Shown here in pieces: positions 16,248 to 24,832 of a stretch of 64,000 nt of DNA. Within the stretch, counting starts at the first letter, position 1. Every line of letters begins with the position of its first letter. The stretch lies in IMG/VR virus record IMGVR_UViG_3300028800_000090, positions 1-64,000 of that record, one strand, 5' to 3'. Origin of the DNA: a virus. A program made the translations under genes and the position numbers. The notes under the pieces are model-generated. The model saw nothing but the letters and a program-made list of their open reading frames with translations. It ran no database searches and was not told where the DNA came from.

Positions 16248-16448
16248 ATGAACGACTTGCGTACAGAACTGATCCGTAATCTTGTAGGCTTCTTCCTCGT
16301 TGGCGTCGGCATCACCGTTATCGTCCTCGGTGCGCATTGGCATATGGACGTGCTTATCACCCTCGGAACCGCAACGTTGATCCCCGCCGCGCTACTCTCA
16401 TTACAGAGCAAGCACACACCACCATCGGACCCAAACGACCCAAAGTAG
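16248..16448 (+). CDS. Probable class II holin (two TM, 66 aa)
   Basis: A short protein with two hydrophobic helices, LVGFFLVGVGITVIVLGAHW (about 12-31) and VLITLGTATLIPAALLSLQS (about 35-54), and a polar C-terminal tail (KHTPPSDPNDPK). Size and topology match class II phage holins, which form the membrane lesions that release endolysin. ATG 16248 follows GGGAGGTAGAAG. It lies four bases after the preceding gene in the lysis module. Assignment rests on topology and context rather than a diagnostic motif. Confidence 0.6.
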   Translation: MNDLRTELIRNLVGFFLVGVGITVIVLGAHWHMDVLITLGTATLIPAALLSLQSKHTPPSDPNDPK

Positions 16449-16477
16449 CAAGCCCGAAAGGGCAGGAGAGCAACACC

Positions 16478-16879
16478 ATGAACTTCCTCAAGGCTATCGC
16501 CAAGCCGTTCGTCAGCATCTTCCACTTCCTCGCTTCCCCCAAGGGGCAGGCTTTGATCTCCACCGGAGAGGCCATCGTGACCGTCATTGATCCTGCACTC
16601 GCCCCAATGATCTCCCTCGCAAACTCATGGATGGATAAGGTCTTGACCACTGAGCAGTTGGCTGTGACCGCCGGCCAAGCCACCGGAACCGGGACACAGA
16701 AGGCCGCTCTCGTCATGCAGGCAATGGCGCCGGAGATTGCAAAATACTTCCCGGCCGCAACCGCCGCAGAGATTATGAACGCGAACAATGCGATCGTGGC
16801 CTTCCTGCAGGCGTTCAGCACGCCCGCGACTCCTGCTGCAACACCAACCCCCGCTCCAGCTCCCGCACCAGCAGGCTAG
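16478..16879 (+). CDS. Hypothetical lysis-module protein (133 aa)
   Basis: ATG 16478 is preceded by GGCAGGAGAGC. The N-terminus is amphipathic (MNFLKAIAKPFVSIFHFLAS). The middle has weakly hydrophobic stretches (ISTGEAIVTVIDPALAPMIS), and the C-terminus is a proline/alanine repeat (TPAATPTPAPAPAPAG). It might associate with the membrane. Together with its neighbours it could modulate lysis timing, but no family is recognised. Confidence 0.5.
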   Translation: MNFLKAIAKPFVSIFHFLASPKGQALISTGEAIVTVIDPALAPMISLANSWMDKVLTTEQLAVTAGQATGTGTQKAALVMQAMAPEIAKYFPAATAAEIMNANNAIVAFLQAFSTPATPAATPTPAPAPAPAG

Positions 16880-16883
16880 ACCG

Positions 16884-17354
16884 ATGCAGAGCCTAGTCAT
16901 CCGCTTCATAGATGAGCCAGATTGGGTTAGTCGTGCAATTACCTGGACGACTAACTCTCTCTGGTGTCACACGGAAGCACTCAACCGTGCCGGCACTGGC
17001 TGGACCGGAGCTCATGCAGGACCTGGGGTGGAGACTCGCGCGCTGAACTGGTGCAAGCCATTACGGGAGCGTCGCTACGCCATCCCTGTATCGGCTAAAG
17101 ATTACTCGGCGGCGCACGACTTCTTAGAATCACAGTTGGGCATCTATTACGACTACCGCGACATCTTCGGACTACTGATCCACAAGCGTGTCTGGAGTCC
17201 GCAGCGGGTCATATGCTCGCAACTTATGACCGAGTTCATGCAGCACGCGGGACTCCAGCCGCTCAATGTCCTGCCGCAATTCTCGGCGCTGATTACACCG
17301 GAGACCTTGCACCTCTCGCCTATCTTCATCGGGCGGGGCATCTTCCATATTTGA
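16884..17354 (+). CDS. NlpC/P60-like papain-fold protein
   Basis: 156 residues with a permuted NlpC/P60 (YiiX-type) pattern. An N-terminal His sits in SLWCHTEAL (His29, Glu31). Later comes the catalytic-type Cys111 in PQRVICSQLMTEFMQHAG. In this fold the His and Cys form the active pair, acting on amide or thioester bonds such as peptidoglycan peptides. It follows the holin-like genes, so a second wall-degrading enzyme is plausible; other papain-fold hydrolases act on lipids or host proteins. No signal peptide is seen. Confidence 0.6.
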   Translation: MQSLVIRFIDEPDWVSRAITWTTNSLWCHTEALNRAGTGWTGAHAGPGVETRALNWCKPLRERRYAIPVSAKDYSAAHDFLESQLGIYYDYRDIFGLLIHKRVWSPQRVICSQLMTEFMQHAGLQPLNVLPQFSALITPETLHLSPIFIGRGIFHI

Positions 17355-17368
17355 TTCGAGGTACAACA

Positions 17369-17923
17369 ATGACCATCCGAAAGATGATGTGGTTATGCCT
17401 TCTTGCCTGCACGGTTACAGCCTCGGCGCAGTACACGCCAACTGCGTACCTGATGTTCGACGCATCGGGAAACCCATTTCCTGCAGGCAGTGGGGCGCCG
17501 CTAGGCTATATCCCTCCCAGTTTTACCTGCTACACGAACGTGACCGGCAGCGTATTGCCGTGCAACTTCTCAGGAGTGGGCACAACTCCTGTTCAAATAT
17601 CCTCCACTTTTGTAGGCGTGCCTGCTAATTCTCAGGTTCTTCTCTACATCCCCGCAACAGCAACACTAACCATTGCGGCCTCATGTGCGGGGTCGTACTT
17701 TCATGCGCTGGTGGCTGCCACAGGCTCAACTGCGTTTCTAGTAAAAGACCTGACTACCTCTGCCACGCTATGCACTGCGACGTTTGCCGGAAGCGGAACG
17801 GTCGCTACGTGGTCTGGGCCAGGGGGTACAGTTTCTCCGGGTGACGATATTGAGATTGTTGGCCCCGCTTCGGCAGACGCCACGCTCGCGACTTTGGGAG
17901 TAAGTATCTATGCGACTCGCTAA
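17369..17923 (+). CDS. Exported small beta protein (184 aa)
   Basis: ATG 17369 encodes a Sec signal peptide (TIRKMMWLCLLACTVTASAQ). The mature part is beta-rich with paired cysteines (FTCYTNVTGSVLPCNFSG; CAGSYFH; LCTATFAG), which could form disulfides after export. No known domain is recognised. It overlaps the start of the next exported protein by 14 bases, so they are co-translated and may act together outside the cytoplasm. Confidence 0.6.
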   Translation: MTIRKMMWLCLLACTVTASAQYTPTAYLMFDASGNPFPAGSGAPLGYIPPSFTCYTNVTGSVLPCNFSGVGTTPVQISSTFVGVPANSQVLLYIPATATLTIAASCAGSYFHALVAATGSTAFLVKDLTTSATLCTATFAGSGTVATWSGPGGTVSPGDDIEIVGPASADATLATLGVSIYATR

Positions 17924-20201
17924 ACTCCTGCTCGTGATGCTGTGCCCTACGATGGCGTGGGCGGCGGCATGTCCGACTGGATACAGCAACCGCGCTGAGT
18001 TCGTGGTTCCGTATCAAAGTCTCGCTTCAACGTTGACGAGTTTCCCTGTGTTGCTCGCGTTCAATGGCATCACGACCAGTTTGGATGGACTACCGACGAC
18101 GACATGGTTCAACGTGCCGGGATTGAAAACAAATGTGCTGTCAAGCGGAAACGACATCGTATTCTGTGATGCGGCAACATCAGGAAACCTGCTCAACTTC
18201 GAGCGGGTGTTCTGGACGAGCACCACCGGGGCGAGCGAGTTCTATGTGAGCCGCACCCTCAGCAACTCTGCGAATACCGCAATCTGGATGTTCTGGGGCA
18301 AGACTTCGGACTCCGACCATTCCTCAGCAGCGGCGGTTTGGAGTGCGGCGAATTACGCCTACGTCAACCATTTCGGCACCAATGGGTCTCTCTCTGTGGC
18401 AGACTCGGCAGGAAACTATACTCCGATAAACCACAGCGGCGTAACTGTCGCGGGCGTCGTTGGGGGTGGAATCAGTTTAGCCACTTCGCAGTATGTTGAT
18501 TCCGGAGCGTCAGTCGGGACGCTGGCTGGGAACATCACCGTTGAGTTCTGGTTGAACCCAGAGAATACCTCACAGGCTGCATCCGTTGTGGATGATCTGG
18601 ATGGAAGCTTAGTGGGCTATAACACAAACTTTACCAATACTTCTGGCGGTTCTCTCAACCTTTCATATCAGGTCGGAGTGCCGGGAAACATAAATAACAC
18701 TAACGCTACAATCCCCTTTGGCCCCCCATGGACCCATGTTTCTGGAACAACTCAAGGCACATCAAATGTTTTGTACTTGAACGGCGTGTCGGCTGCCACG
18801 TTCACACATGCTCTTGCTGCTGGTTCGTCAAATCTAAGTGTGGGGCGTTATACAGGCGGAAATAACTCTTTCTGCACCGCTTGCTATGTGGACGAGGTAC
18901 GCGTATCAAGAACAACAGCCCAGTCCGCTGATTGGGAAAATGCCGTCCACACTACAATTGCCACGCCGAACGGTTTTGCCATCATGCTCGATGCCTCCAC
19001 GCCTGCCGGAATGACTTCAGGCGCATACTGCGTTCCCGTTACAGTCGCTCATGCCCAAATCCCAAACACTGATCAGAGCAACTTTCCCCTCCTGGTGTTT
19101 GGCACGTATGGCTGGATGGCGGACACTACCCATAACGGCTTCGCAGTCAACGGAAACGCAGGCCACGATATTCGCTTTTATTCGAACAGTGGATGCACCT
19201 CATCGCTCGCGTTCCAGCGCGTCTACTGGACGAACACGACAGGCGAGTCGTCGTGGCGAGTTCGTGTTCCGACGCTTTCGCATACAAGCGACACGACGGT
19301 GTACGTGAAAATTGGAAGCTCCGCTGACACTTCCGACCTCTCAACTCTCTGGATGGGGACATATAACTACATCGGCGTATTCAATGGCGGTTCTCCGGTG
19401 AGCCTGAGTTCGTCGGACTCTGGAAGTGGGAATTTAGGTCTAGGCTGCGATGCGCAAGTCCAGTCTATCTATAGCCCAGTCGGGGGCGGGTTCTACTTCC
19501 CAGCCGGGGGCTACTCCTGCGGCTATGCACCTTCGACCACTGGCGAAAACATTGGGCAGTACGGTTATCCGGTAGGCAGCGCAGTCGGCCATATTCGCAT
19601 ATGGGCCAAAACTATAGCGGCAACGAACAGCGGTGCAGGTGTCAACTTCGTAGGCTATGGCAAGGCTAATAATAACGGTCAGCGCGGTTTTCAGACCGAG
19701 TACAGCGACTCTGCGCAATACACCGGAATGCAGACGCTTACCTTCCCATCGAACCCAGCAGTGACGTTCACACAGTCCACAACCAACGTGTCCACTCCAT
19801 CCTTCTACCTCGACAATAACTGGCACCTGTATGACTTCGACTACCCGACAGCGGCGGGACAACTCAGCACATCGAGCCTCTACATTGACGGCGTTCTGGC
19901 AAGTCCTCCCTACTACTACGCTGGGGCTAACACGACGGTTCTCAACACAGATAACGGAGCCTGCACCGCGACTGGAAGCTGCGGAACCGATGTAGCTGAG
20001 GTCAGAATCGGCAGGACCGCAGCACACGGTATTGATTACTTTGTTGGCTTGGCCGCGCAGTTTGAGGTCACCAATGTTTCTGAGAGTTCCGATATGGTCA
20101 ATGCCCGCTACAACAATGAACGTTTCCCCAACACCTTCTACTCGTTCGGGACTGCATCGCCTTTGTCGTCCGCGCAGCCCATCGTAACTGTGATTTTTTG
20201 A
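17910..20201 (+). CDS. Exported lectin-like protein: DUF2341 and LamG/concanavalin-like domains (763 aa)
   Basis: ATG 17910 encodes a signal peptide (LAKLLLVMLCPTMAWAAAC). Residues about 25-130 match the DUF2341 pattern (SFPVLLAFNG, DIVFCDAATSGNLLNFERVF). Residues about 150-350 look like a LamG/concanavalin-type jelly roll (YVDSGASVGTLAGNITVEFW; VDEVRVSRTTAQ). A second DUF2341 copy follows at about 365-475 (NFPLLVFGTYGW; DIRFYSNSGC), then another LamG-like region to the end. Tandem DUF2341-LamG pairs are carbohydrate-binding surface proteins in bacteria. Here it may bind host envelope sugar, either from the cell surface or the virion. No catalytic residues are seen. Confidence 0.7.
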   Translation: MRLAKLLLVMLCPTMAWAAACPTGYSNRAEFVVPYQSLASTLTSFPVLLAFNGITTSLDGLPTTTWFNVPGLKTNVLSSGNDIVFCDAATSGNLLNFERVFWTSTTGASEFYVSRTLSNSANTAIWMFWGKTSDSDHSSAAAVWSAANYAYVNHFGTNGSLSVADSAGNYTPINHSGVTVAGVVGGGISLATSQYVDSGASVGTLAGNITVEFWLNPENTSQAASVVDDLDGSLVGYNTNFTNTSGGSLNLSYQVGVPGNINNTNATIPFGPPWTHVSGTTQGTSNVLYLNGVSAATFTHALAAGSSNLSVGRYTGGNNSFCTACYVDEVRVSRTTAQSADWENAVHTTIATPNGFAIMLDASTPAGMTSGAYCVPVTVAHAQIPNTDQSNFPLLVFGTYGWMADTTHNGFAVNGNAGHDIRFYSNSGCTSSLAFQRVYWTNTTGESSWRVRVPTLSHTSDTTVYVKIGSSADTSDLSTLWMGTYNYIGVFNGGSPVSLSSSDSGSGNLGLGCDAQVQSIYSPVGGGFYFPAGGYSCGYAPSTTGENIGQYGYPVGSAVGHIRIWAKTIAATNSGAGVNFVGYGKANNNGQRGFQTEYSDSAQYTGMQTLTFPSNPAVTFTQSTTNVSTPSFYLDNNWHLYDFDYPTAAGQLSTSSLYIDGVLASPPYYYAGANTTVLNTDNGACTATGSCGTDVAEVRIGRTAAHGIDYFVGLAAQFEVTNVSESSDMVNARYNNERFPNTFYSFGTASPLSSAQPIVTVIF

Positions 20202-20258
20202 TATATCTCAACGAACCAAGGCATCCAGTAGCGGAGGAAAGAAAGTAAAGGAGCAATT

Positions 20259-20651
20259 ATGAGCAGACAGGGCGGCGGTAACTTCACCAAGACAATCATC
20301 GATGTGGGCGCTGCAGGTGCGCCGACCGCCATACTCGCAACCGGCCCGGTGGTTTACTTCGAGATTGAAGAGAGCCAGGAGACGGCGGCCGGAGCAGCTA
20401 ACGTTCCGCAGGGGCTGAACTACAAACTACCCAACGATGCCTTTGCGCATAAGATTCCCCTGATCCCCGGGGATGTTGCAGGCATTGGCGATCGCAAGGC
20501 CAGGACCGGAGAGCATGGTGGCGGCTCGATTCTCGGCAATGGAACGAGCTTCATCATCGGACTCGGAGCCACCGCAGCAACGACCATCGCCAAGATCGAG
20601 TCGCTCACTGCGACCCCAACCAGCGTGATCTTGACGCAGTATTACAGCTAA
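20259..20651 (+). CDS. Hypothetical structural-region protein (130 aa)
   Basis: ATG 20259 has a strong TAAAGGAG site. The protein is beta-rich and Gly/Ala/Thr-rich (TIIDVGAAGAPTAILATGPV; SILGNGTSFIIGLGATAATT) without a signal peptide. That style fits a small capsid decoration or tail-associated protein. It is the first gene of the head module, just upstream of the portal. No family is recognised, so the role is inferred from position only. Confidence 0.55.
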   Translation: MSRQGGGNFTKTIIDVGAAGAPTAILATGPVVYFEIEESQETAAGAANVPQGLNYKLPNDAFAHKIPLIPGDVAGIGDRKARTGEHGGGSILGNGTSFIIGLGATAATTIAKIESLTATPTSVILTQYYS

Positions 20652-20655
20652 ACGC

Positions 20656-20904
20656 ATGAAATGGCCTTGGATCGTCTCAGGCAACCGGCACCGCCGGCTG
20701 CTCAGGAAGTACCGCGAGTTGAGGAAGGCCAATAAAGCTCTGCTTACCGCGATGGATCCGGTCAATCTGGTCGAGCAGGCTTTGCCTGACCCAACCTCCG
20801 CCGATGCTGAGAAACTGACCGACTACACCGGCAAACTCACCAAAGAAAACCTGAAAGCTATTTTCCGCAGAGAGACGCAGCAGCCGCGCGTGGGAAGAGG
20901 GTAG
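20656..20904 (+). CDS. Small basic coiled-coil protein upstream of portal (82 aa)
   Basis: 82 residues with a basic N-terminus (KWPWIVSGNRHRRLLRKYRE) and helical character through the middle. The TAG at 20902-20904 is immediately followed by the portal ATG, so the genes are coupled. It shows no cysteine or membrane motif. It might be a small assembly factor, but nothing specific can be assigned. Confidence 0.5.
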   Translation: MKWPWIVSGNRHRRLLRKYRELRKANKALLTAMDPVNLVEQALPDPTSADAEKLTDYTGKLTKENLKAIFRRETQQPRVGRG

Positions 20905-23436
20905 ATGGACACACAGATGCTCGACGCGGCCACCGCTCCCAGTGCTCCTGAAGAGAAGCAGCCCGCATACTCCGTCGACAATCCCATGACGGTAACCGGG
21001 GACGAGCAGGTTGCGCAGCAGGGCATCACCGACGACGACAAGAAGAAGCTGGTCGACGTCATCACCGCCTACCGCACCCAGTGGGCCCCGGACCGGCTGA
21101 TGCGCTTCGCCAACTGGCAGAAGAACGGGATGTACTACCGCGGCCAGCAGATCATCGAGTGGGACTACCAGTCGAACACCTACGTTGACGTCATCGCGTG
21201 GTTCCGGCAGGAAGGTAAGGCGGCCGCCGGGCAGGAGATTGGGGCAGAGAAGTACATCAACAACATCACCCAGATGCTCGGCACGGGGTTTGTGGGCACG
21301 ATGTCCCGCGGCATCCCGCCGACCGTCATCCGGCCTGAGAACGCGCAAATCCTCGCAGACGTCACGACCGCCAAGGCTGCGCAGGACGCAATCACGATCA
21401 TCGAGCGGACGAACCACATTCGGGAGATGGTGCGCGAGCAGAACACTTTGCTCTACCTCTACGGGGTCTATTTCAAGTACACCAGGTTCGTGTTGGACGG
21501 GAACGCCTACGGCTGGGACGAGGATCCGCTGTACGGCGAGATTCAAGTACAGAAGCCCGACCGGATGCGCTGCAAGGCGTGCGGGATTGAGACACCTATC
21601 ACGCAGTTGCCGCAGCAGCAAGACCCGCCCTGCCCGGAATGCCAGGAACCTTTAGGCCCGGGGAACTTCTGGCCCGCGGAGTCCTCGACCGAGATCGGCT
21701 TCCAGGGCATGAAGAAGTCGCCCAAGGGCATGGTGCGCTGGACCGTGCACGGCCCGATGGAGATCGACGTCGACCCCCAGGCCAAGAGCCTGTGCGACAC
21801 CCCGCTTCTGGCGTTTGACCAGGAGATTGACATTGGCACGGCCAAGACCACGTTCGTTGCGAACTGGGACAAGATCACCGCCGGAGCGCAGAACCCCACC
21901 AGCCCGAACTCGGACTACGAGCGGTTGCGCCGGAACGACAACTACTCCTACGGATGGGCGTACACGTCCGACGTCGAGAACCAGAGGCCGACGTACTCGC
22001 AAGTCTGGTTGAAGCCGGAAGCCTTCGCGCGCACGGACGACGAAGCATTCTGGCAGAAAATGAAGGGGATTTACCCGCAGGGCTGCAAGGTCTCGATGAT
22101 CGGCCCGGAGGTGGTCGAGATTCGCCCGGCAGTGCTCATCAAGGAGTGGTCTTCCTGCAAGCTGCACCAGACGTTTGGAATGTACTCGCCCTCGATCGCA
22201 GACAACGTTGTGCCGTTCAATGAGCGGTTCAACGACACCATGCAGCGAATCGACGACCACATCCAGCGCTGCTCGGCCGGTGTAATCCTTGGCGATGCCT
22301 CCCGGCTGGATCGCAAGCAGTTGGCCGGCAAGGTGATGGATTCGGGCGTTATCAACTTTGTGAAGACCATGATGGGCGGGCAGAAAGTCGCTCTCTCGGA
22401 CATGCTGCACCAGTTCCAGTTCCAGATCGACCAGAACATCATGTCGTACCCGAACATGCTCCTGAACTTTGCGGAGCTCATCTCGGGAGTGACGCCGCAG
22501 ACCTTCGGCGCCGGCACGCAGGAGGGGATTGAGACCGCCAAGGGGCAGGCCCAGGCGCTGTCGACTGCGCAGGGAAGGCTGAACATCTTCTTCGACAACG
22601 AGAAGGAGGAGCACTCGGTAGCTGCGCAGAACGCGATTGAATGCCTGCAGGCCAACATGACCGAGGACATTTACGAGGTCATTCAGGAGCAGGGTTCGGA
22701 GTTCCGCAACCAGTACGTGCACCTTGACGAGATGAAAGGCCGGGTCAAAGTCTACCCGGATCTCGACCAGGGCCTGCCGCAGTCGCCGGAAGAGGTACGT
22801 GCAACCTTCGAGAAGTTGGTCGAGCAGGCCAAGGACAACCCAGTGGTGCAGGAAATCTTCAAGGAGGTTCCGAACCAGCAGGCGGCGATGGCATCGATCG
22901 GGACGCCGGATATGGTTGTCCCCGGCTATGCACAGACGGCAAAGACCGAGCAGGACATCAACACGCTCATGTCCAAGCCGAGCATCCCAGCAACCGACCC
23001 GCGCACCGGCCAGATGAGCATGCAACTCCCTGCCCTGCCCGAGAAGGATGCGACCGACTATCCCGAGCTCTACAAGACGGTCAAGCTGTTCAAGCAGAAG
23101 AACGCCGACTACAAGACCAAGAATCCTCGCGGCTGGGCGCAGCTCACCCAGTACGTCGAGGCTGCCAAGCAGATGGAGATGGAAGAGGCAATCGAGAAGA
23201 CCAAGCGCATGCAGCAGGTTCACCAGGCAGGGGCTCCGCCGTCTCCAGAGTCCAATCCTGCCGTCCAGCAGGCGCAGCAGTTACTCCTTCAGGACGCCGC
23301 AGACGAAGTAACGAACCTGACCCGCATCAGTCATATGCCTCCGCTTGGACCTTCTGGATCGATGGCCGCACAGGTGTCCGCAGGTTCCAAAATTTTGTCG
23401 GCAGCATTAGACGCACAGAAGCAGTCAGCAGCATAA
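20905..23436 (+). CDS. Portal protein (843 aa)
   Basis: A long portal-type protein. An N-terminal alpha/beta region (RTQWAPDRLMRFANWQKNGM, residues about 57-76) precedes a core with FNERFNDTMQRIDDHIQR (about 440-457) and a long helical C-terminus rich in Gln and Met. Length and gene position (upstream of scaffold and capsid) agree with podovirus portals, which form the dodecameric ring for DNA entry. Residues 223-246 carry an extra zinc-ribbon-like CKACG...CPEC insertion. Near position 535, FGAGTQEGIETAKGQAQALS is typical of the portal wing/crown region. The C-terminal tail ends SAA. No start ambiguity: ATG directly follows the previous TAG. Confidence 0.85.
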   Translation: MDTQMLDAATAPSAPEEKQPAYSVDNPMTVTGDEQVAQQGITDDDKKKLVDVITAYRTQWAPDRLMRFANWQKNGMYYRGQQIIEWDYQSNTYVDVIAWFRQEGKAAAGQEIGAEKYINNITQMLGTGFVGTMSRGIPPTVIRPENAQILADVTTAKAAQDAITIIERTNHIREMVREQNTLLYLYGVYFKYTRFVLDGNAYGWDEDPLYGEIQVQKPDRMRCKACGIETPITQLPQQQDPPCPECQEPLGPGNFWPAESSTEIGFQGMKKSPKGMVRWTVHGPMEIDVDPQAKSLCDTPLLAFDQEIDIGTAKTTFVANWDKITAGAQNPTSPNSDYERLRRNDNYSYGWAYTSDVENQRPTYSQVWLKPEAFARTDDEAFWQKMKGIYPQGCKVSMIGPEVVEIRPAVLIKEWSSCKLHQTFGMYSPSIADNVVPFNERFNDTMQRIDDHIQRCSAGVILGDASRLDRKQLAGKVMDSGVINFVKTMMGGQKVALSDMLHQFQFQIDQNIMSYPNMLLNFAELISGVTPQTFGAGTQEGIETAKGQAQALSTAQGRLNIFFDNEKEEHSVAAQNAIECLQANMTEDIYEVIQEQGSEFRNQYVHLDEMKGRVKVYPDLDQGLPQSPEEVRATFEKLVEQAKDNPVVQEIFKEVPNQQAAMASIGTPDMVVPGYAQTAKTEQDINTLMSKPSIPATDPRTGQMSMQLPALPEKDATDYPELYKTVKLFKQKNADYKTKNPRGWAQLTQYVEAAKQMEMEEAIEKTKRMQQVHQAGAPPSPESNPAVQQAQQLLLQDAADEVTNLTRISHMPPLGPSGSMAAQVSAGSKILSAALDAQKQSAA

Positions 23437-23445
23437 ACTTTATCC

Positions 23446-24165
23446 ATGCCATACGGTGTCATTTATTGCCTCACAAATCTCGCTAATGGAAAGTTCTACA
23501 TCGGGCAGACCTCGCAGGCTCCGACACTGCGGCTGTATCAGCATTTCAAAGATGCCGAGCGCAAAACGGGACCCCTGCAAGCCGCGCTACGAAAATATGG
23601 GAGGGATGGCTTCTCGTTCGAAGTTCTTTCTGAGGCTGATAGTGCTGACGACCTAAACCGACTTGAAACACTCTGGATACTGAGCACGAATGCTAATATC
23701 CGCGGGATCGGATACAACTGCGATAGCGGGGGAACTAGTAAGACGGCAAATGCGGAGACGCGAGAGAAATTGCGAGTAGCTCATTTAGGGAAAAAGCAGG
23801 GGCCTGAACAAATTGCCAAGCGTGTTATGTCTATGAAAGGGAAGAAACGTTCCGGGGTTGCCTTACAAAATCTTGTGAATGGTGCCCGTAAGCGCAGTGC
23901 CCAACTAACCCCAGAGCAGCGCTCCGCAATGGCGGACAGGTTCAGACTTTTCGCAACGGGCAGAGAGCCTCCTAACAAAGGCAAGAAGGGCATTCAGACG
24001 CCATGGAACAAGGGAATTCCGATGTCCGAAGAGATGAAATCTCGTCAGAGTGCCCTGCGTAAAGGAGTGAGTTTGAGTCCTGAGCACAAGGCTCGCATCT
24101 CGGCTGCGATGAAAGGTAAAATGCCGACAGTGAATTTGAGACGCAAAGCAGCTACCGCAGCATAA
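23446..24165 (+). CDS. GIY-YIG homing endonuclease with NUMOD3 repeats
   Basis: 239 residues. The N-terminal GIY-YIG nuclease is seen as GVIYCLTNLANGKFYIGQT (residues about 4-22), followed by a conserved Arg/His-bearing helix (LRLYQHFKDAE) and the Glu of RLETLWI. The C-terminal half carries NUMOD3-type DNA-binding repeats (TREKLRVAHLGKKQ, SPEHKARISAAMKGK). It is AT-richer than its neighbours and sits ten bases after the portal stop with no intron. This is a free-standing homing endonuclease probably targeting the portal region of relatives that lack it. Confidence 0.9.
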   Translation: MPYGVIYCLTNLANGKFYIGQTSQAPTLRLYQHFKDAERKTGPLQAALRKYGRDGFSFEVLSEADSADDLNRLETLWILSTNANIRGIGYNCDSGGTSKTANAETREKLRVAHLGKKQGPEQIAKRVMSMKGKKRSGVALQNLVNGARKRSAQLTPEQRSAMADRFRLFATGREPPNKGKKGIQTPWNKGIPMSEEMKSRQSALRKGVSLSPEHKARISAAMKGKMPTVNLRRKAATAA

Positions 24166-24175
24166 GGAGTCCCAC

Positions 24176-24760
24176 ATGAAACACAGAGATTTCGTAGTTC
24201 TCGTGCGCGGCGAAGAGGAGATAAATGCTCTCGTCGCTTCCTCGCACGTCGTCACCACCCCAGCAACACAAACCGTTCCTGCGTTCGATACGGAGCACCT
24301 GACGCTGGTGTTCATTGAACCTTCCGGTGCAGGGCAGACCACCGGCGAAGGACTGCGCAACTCGATCAAGGTGCAGATCGATGTGCCTCCGGTGGATGTG
24401 GGCAAGCACTTCGGATGGAAGGAAGTGGACGATGCCGAGCCACAGGTGGACCAGACCGCTTTCGACTCCGCGATTGCGTGGCGCGAGTACGCAGCGAAGC
24501 TCGAAACTGTTGTAATTACTGATGGCCATCCAATCGGACGCATAGCCTCTGATGAAACCCGCACAGAACCGCCTACGGCAAGCTATTGCCCAGTGATGAC
24601 GATCAGCCGAGAACCGGTGCCCGCCGAGCAAGTATCCGTCGCGACAGCGGATTCCGCACCTTCCGAGCCTGAAGTGATGCAGCCGGACCCCGCCGTAGTC
24701 GAAGCTGCACAGCCTGTCGTCGAGGCTGATCCTGCCGTCACGGAAGCCGCTGCAAGCTAG
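24176..24760 (+). CDS. Hypothetical head-region protein (194 aa)
   Basis: ATG 24176 follows TAAGGAG. Residues 1-120 are mixed alpha/beta (FVVLVRGEEEINALVASSHV; WKEVDDAEPQVDQTAFDSAI). The C-terminus is an acidic Ala/Pro/Val/Glu-rich tail. It lies between the homing endonuclease and a strong terminator, upstream of the scaffold gene. No family is recognised. By position it could be a capsid-assembly or decoration protein. Confidence 0.55.
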   Translation: MKHRDFVVLVRGEEEINALVASSHVVTTPATQTVPAFDTEHLTLVFIEPSGAGQTTGEGLRNSIKVQIDVPPVDVGKHFGWKEVDDAEPQVDQTAFDSAIAWREYAAKLETVVITDGHPIGRIASDETRTEPPTASYCPVMTISREPVPAEQVSVATADSAPSEPEVMQPDPAVVEAAQPVVEADPAVTEAAAS

Positions 24761-24785
24761 TCTCACAAACACGTTTACTGCACAA

Positions 24786-24816
24786 ACGGGTCACCTTCGG
24801 GTGGCCCGTACTTTTT
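24786..24816 (+). terminator. Intrinsic terminator before scaffold gene
   Basis: ACGGGTCACC 24786-24795 pairs with GGTGGCCCGT 24800-24809 (one G-U pair) around a UUCG tetraloop, followed by AC and five U. It is a textbook rho-independent terminator 26 bases after the upstream stop and only 17 bases before the scaffold ATG. It would limit readthrough from the portal transcript into the capsid genes. No separate promoter is evident in the short space after it. Confidence 0.85.
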
Positions 24817-24832
24817 GCCCCGAGGTCATACC

